DNA of 64,000 nt from Hominisplanchenecus_A murintestinalis (GTDB lineage Bacteria; Bacillota; Clostridia; Lachnospirales; Lachnospiraceae): positions 67,793 through 131,792 of the forward strand of contig NZ_CALPCM010000005.1 of the NCBI RefSeq assembly GCF_943193015.1, written 5' to 3'. A model generated the notes under the pieces. The model did not search any database. It worked only from the letters and a program-made list of their open reading frames with translations, and was not told the origin of the DNA. Made by a program: the position numbers and the translations under genes. Every line of letters starts with the position of its first letter. Position 1 is the first letter of the stretch. Shown here piece after piece: positions 61,522-64,000 of the stretch.

Positions 61522-62379
61522 ATGAGATTTGTAATTGTGACCGGGATGTCGGGCGCAGGGAAGAGTACAGCGCTCAAAATGCTAGAGGATATGGGATATT
61601 TCTGTGTGGATAACCTTCCGATACTTTTGCTGAAAAAATTTGCGGAACTGGCGTGCGATTTGGGCAGTGAGATTGAGAAAGTAGCGCTGGGAGTTGATGT
61701 GCGCAGCGGACAGGCGTTAGGGGAATTGGAGCAGGAACTTGAGGAGATTGCTATGGAAGGATTTCAGTATGAAATCGTATTTTTGGATGCTTCGGACTCT
61801 GTGCTGGTAAAACGGTATAAGGAGACACGCCGCAGCCATCCTCTTTCGCGGGGTGACAGAGTGGACAAGGGAATTGCCCTGGAAAGGGCAAAGATGGGTT
61901 TTTTGAAAAAACATGCGGACTATATTATTGATACGAGCCAGCTGCTTACCCGGGAGCTGCATCAGGAGCTGGGAAAAATCTTTGTGTGGAACCAGGAATT
62001 TAAAAGCCTGGTGATAACTGTGCTTTCTTTTGGGTTTAAATATGGGATTCCGAATGATTGTGATTTGGTGTTTGATGTGCGTTTTCTTCCAAATCCTTTT
62101 TATGTAGAGGAGCTTCGGAATAAGACAGGACTGGACGCAGAGGTTCAGGACTATGTGATGGGGTTTGAGCTGGCACATGAGTTTCTGGACAAGCTGGCAG
62201 ATATGGTTGAATTTCTAATACCCAATTATGTGGCGGAGGGGAAAAACCAGCTGGTTATTGGCATTGGCTGTACCGGAGGGAAACATCGTTCGGTTACTTT
62301 GGCAGGCAGGCTTTATGAGCGGCTGAAAACGTGCAGTGAATATGGGAGCAGAATTGAACACAGGGATATCGCAAGGTAG
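61522..62379 (+). CDS. rapZ: RNase adapter / nucleotide-binding protein RapZ (YvcJ)
   Basis: A 285-aa protein. P-loop GMSGAGKST at residues 8-16; second nucleotide motif LDASDSVLVKRYKETRRSHPL; C-terminal GCTGGKHRSVTLAGRL as in RapZ. In E. coli it controls the GlmS-regulating small RNAs; in Bacillus YvcJ has a less clear role. It precedes whiA by 24 bases. The usual third partner yvcK is not between them. GGAG lies nine bases before the ATG. Confidence 0.95.
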   Translation: MRFVIVTGMSGAGKSTALKMLEDMGYFCVDNLPILLLKKFAELACDLGSEIEKVALGVDVRSGQALGELEQELEEIAMEGFQYEIVFLDASDSVLVKRYKETRRSHPLSRGDRVDKGIALERAKMGFLKKHADYIIDTSQLLTRELHQELGKIFVWNQEFKSLVITVLSFGFKYGIPNDCDLVFDVRFLPNPFYVEELRNKTGLDAEVQDYVMGFELAHEFLDKLADMVEFLIPNYVAEGKNQLVIGIGCTGGKHRSVTLAGRLYERLKTCSEYGSRIEHRDIAR

Positions 62380-62403
62380 AATGCAGGCGGATAAGGAGAA
62401 GAG

Positions 62404-63369
62404 ATGTCGTTTTCGAGTGATGTGAAAGAGGAGTTATCACGGCAGCTATGCGCAGCCAGACATTGCCGGATAGCAGAAATTGCCGCTATTATCAGTATGT
62501 GCGGCAGTGTTTCGATTTCAAAAGAAGAAAAGTATTGCCTGCGGGTACAGACAGAAAATCTCTCTGTGGCAAGAAAATACTTTACATTACTGCAAAAAAC
62601 CTTTAATATAGATACGGAAGTTTCCATAAAGCAGAATGTGTACTTAAAAAAGGCACCGACGTATCTGGTGCTGGTGAAGAATCACGAAGATGCCATGAAG
62701 ATACTTCAGGCGGCCAGGCTGATTGGATGGAATGGAGAAATTAGAGAAAATCTGTCGCTTCATGATAATCTGGTGATTCAGAAGTCCTGTTGTAAGCGCG
62801 CGTTTATCCGAGGTGCATTTTTGGCTTCGGGCTCTATCAGCAATCCTCAGAAGTCTTATCATTTTGAGATTGCCTGCGCCACAGAGAGAAAAGCAGAACA
62901 GCTTCGCGATATTATTAACAGTTTTGAAATGGATGCGAAGATTGTACGGCGGAAAAAGTATTATGTAGTTTACATCAAAGAGGGTTCCCGGATTGTGGAT
63001 ATTCTGAATGTGATGGAGGCGCATGTGGCGCTGATGGATTTGGAGAATGTGCGGATTTTAAAAGAAATGCGGAATTCCGTGAACAGAAAAGTAAACTGTG
63101 AAACGGCAAATATTCATAAGACGGTGAATGCCGCAGTAAAGCAGACAGAGGACATAAAATATATTCAGTCAAAAATCGGCTTTGAAGATCTTGCAGAGGG
63201 ACTTGCAGACACGGCACGGCTTCGTCTTGAGAATCCAGATGCTTCGCTGAAGGAGCTGGGGATGATGCTTGCCCCACCAGTGGGGAAGTCCGGCGTAAAT
63301 CACAGATTGAGAAAGCTTAGTGCACTTGCTGAAGAGTTGCGTGGGAATGAAGGAGGAGAGCTATTATGA
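62404..63369 (+). CDS. whiA: WhiA sporulation/cell-division regulator
   Basis: A 321-aa protein of the WhiA family, DNA-binding in actinobacteria and a division-related protein in Firmicutes. N-terminal LAGLIDADG-like fold (IRGAFLASGSISNPQKSYHFEI is the family core), then a helix-turn-helix tail (LRLENPDASLKELGMML; KSGVNHRLRKL). Its stop overlaps the crh start. AAGGAGAAG precedes the ATG. Confidence 0.95.
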   Translation: MSFSSDVKEELSRQLCAARHCRIAEIAAIISMCGSVSISKEEKYCLRVQTENLSVARKYFTLLQKTFNIDTEVSIKQNVYLKKAPTYLVLVKNHEDAMKILQAARLIGWNGEIRENLSLHDNLVIQKSCCKRAFIRGAFLASGSISNPQKSYHFEIACATERKAEQLRDIINSFEMDAKIVRRKKYYVVYIKEGSRIVDILNVMEAHVALMDLENVRILKEMRNSVNRKVNCETANIHKTVNAAVKQTEDIKYIQSKIGFEDLAEGLADTARLRLENPDASLKELGMMLAPPVGKSGVNHRLRKLSALAEELRGNEGGELL

Positions 63370-63620
63370 TTAGGAAATCAATCAAAGTGCAGATATCGAA
63401 TGGGCTGGAAGCGCGGCCTGTAGCGGTATTGGTGCAGGTGGCGAGCCAATATGAAAGTGCAGTATATGTGGAGCTGGCTAAGAAGCGTGTGAACGCGAAG
63501 AGTATTATGGGAATGATGACCCTGGGATTAAATGAAGGGGATAATGTTATCATTTCTGCAGAAGGCACAGACGAAGAGGCGGCTATGCAGGGGATTGAAA
63601 AGTATTTAAGCGGGAATTAG
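63366..63620 (+). CDS. crh: Crh-like HPr paralogue (no phosphorylatable His15)
   Basis: An 84-aa HPr fold protein. The active-site His15 is replaced by Glu15 (NGLEARPVAV), while regulatory Ser46 is kept in NAKSIMGMMTLGL. So it cannot carry PEP phosphate but can be phosphorylated by HPrK and could act with CcpA in catabolite control, as Crh in Bacillus (Gln15 there). The ATG overlaps the whiA end by four bases. GGAGGAG precedes it. Downstream lies a hairpin without a T run (63625-63668). Confidence 0.9.
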   Translation: MIRKSIKVQISNGLEARPVAVLVQVASQYESAVYVELAKKRVNAKSIMGMMTLGLNEGDNVIISAEGTDEEAAMQGIEKYLSGN

Positions 63621-63762
63621 AGTAGTATTGTCTTACATAAATTTACTGTATTTTACGCAAGACGATACCAGGCAGATGGAACATAATGAGGGGCTGGCGC
63701 AGGGATGCGGCGGCTTCTGTTTTTACAAAGAAAAAAATATCGAAAAAAATCAAAAAAAGTAC

Positions 63763-64000
63763 TTGACATATTCGGAAAGGTTTGGTAGACTAAGGAAGCT
63801 GTCGGGGACGAAACAAACAAGACAGCAGAGGACATTGATAATTGAACAGTGAAACAACCTTGAAAGTTCATGAAGACAAGGTCTTGAGAGAGACCATCCA
63901 TGACTGAGGAAAAGAAGTTTCCAAAGTTCTGGAGAGTGAAATTCAAAGAACAGATGTACAACTACATCGACCTTAAAACAGTAAAACAAGGGATAGAACA
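63763..64000 (+). promoter_or_regulatory. Promoter and leader of a probable rRNA operon (16S beyond the window)
   Basis: TTGACA (63763-63768), a 17-bp spacer, TAGACT (63786-63791), then an ORF-free leader with ACATTGATAATTGAACAGTG and later ACCATCCATGACTG, in the style of pre-16S leaders of Firmicutes. The sequence ends before the 16S gene. ORFs called here are spurious. Between 63621 and 63762 I see only a weak stem (63625-63668) and an A-rich stretch. Confidence 0.72.

Noticed and set aside
63628..63852. 74-aa ORF after crh
   Set aside because: It crosses the rRNA operon promoter and leader, lacks a ribosome binding site and has no family features.

Overview
The window looks like the chromosome of an anaerobic, spore-forming member of the Clostridia, most likely family Lachnospiraceae. 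The evidence is the SCIFF peptide with its radical SAM maturase, a SecDF fusion, an NADPH-type glutamate synthase pair, an Rrf2/NifS/NifU/MnmA block, rubrerythrin, spore coat F-like proteins with a SpoVB-like flippase, a TIGR01906-type membrane protein and sigma-A-type promoters with 17-bp spacers. Almost everything is ordinary core genome. The accessory or decayed parts are a broken Uma2 gene, an Rpn-type nuclease, two very large secreted proteins and a pair of 137-bp repeats.

Layout. 1-2207: the end of rho, a convergent Gx transporter/NusG-domain-II pair, and a CPBP protease. 2267-8461: gltBD. 8423-10962 (minus): a promoter-driven structured RNA with no ORF, then two coat F-like proteins and a SpoVB-like flippase. 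11073-14420: iscR-nifS-nifU-mnmA with a palindromic operator. 14546-16783: an EF-G paralogue. 16810-18012 (minus): a lipoprotein trigger factor. 18136-25415: SCIFF peptide, maturase, secDF, recJ and an unknown membrane-anchored protein. 25465-27248: Uma2 pseudogene, rubrerythrin, TIGR01906 protein. 27382-30013: leuS. 30295-44090: Rpn nuclease, a 1774-aa papain-like surface protease, rqcH (minus) and a 1604-aa GH123/Asp-box glycosidase. 44119-49572: the operon yicC-remA-gmk-rpoZ-rimO-pgsA-cinA. 49637-53500: ABC exporter, divergent sirtuin, small charged protein, repeat copy B and tRNA-Gly(CCC). 53552-56068: glycosyltransferase and type Ic aspartate aminotransferase. 56252-63620: a three-part fusion protein, murB, rapZ, whiA, crh. 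From 63763 to the window end: promoter and leader of what looks like an rRNA operon.

How the genes work together. Fe-S cluster and thio-tRNA synthesis (iscR-nifS-nifU-mnmA) supplies the Fe-S enzymes nearby (GltBD, ScfB, RimO). The SCIFF precursor and its maturase sit next to the secretion motor SecDF. The 44-49 kb operon joins RNA turnover, the RemA regulator, nucleotide, transcription, ribosome-modification and phospholipid genes. The two large surface proteins share lysine-rich C-termini and probably act on host or dietary glycoproteins. The 56-63 kb block joins envelope glycosylation, peptidoglycan synthesis (murB) and the regulators RapZ, WhiA and Crh.

The strongest unusual signals are the GtrA-YfhO-aminotransferase fusion (56329-60534), the unannotated structured RNA at 8423-8754 (minus), the 137-bp inverted repeat pair (38904-39040 and 53141-53277), the GH123 plus Asp-box propeller protein, the divergent sirtuin and EF-G paralogue, and the Rrf2 operator. 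I found no CRISPR array, prophage or complete insertion sequence. All family assignments are by eye from motifs, without database searches.
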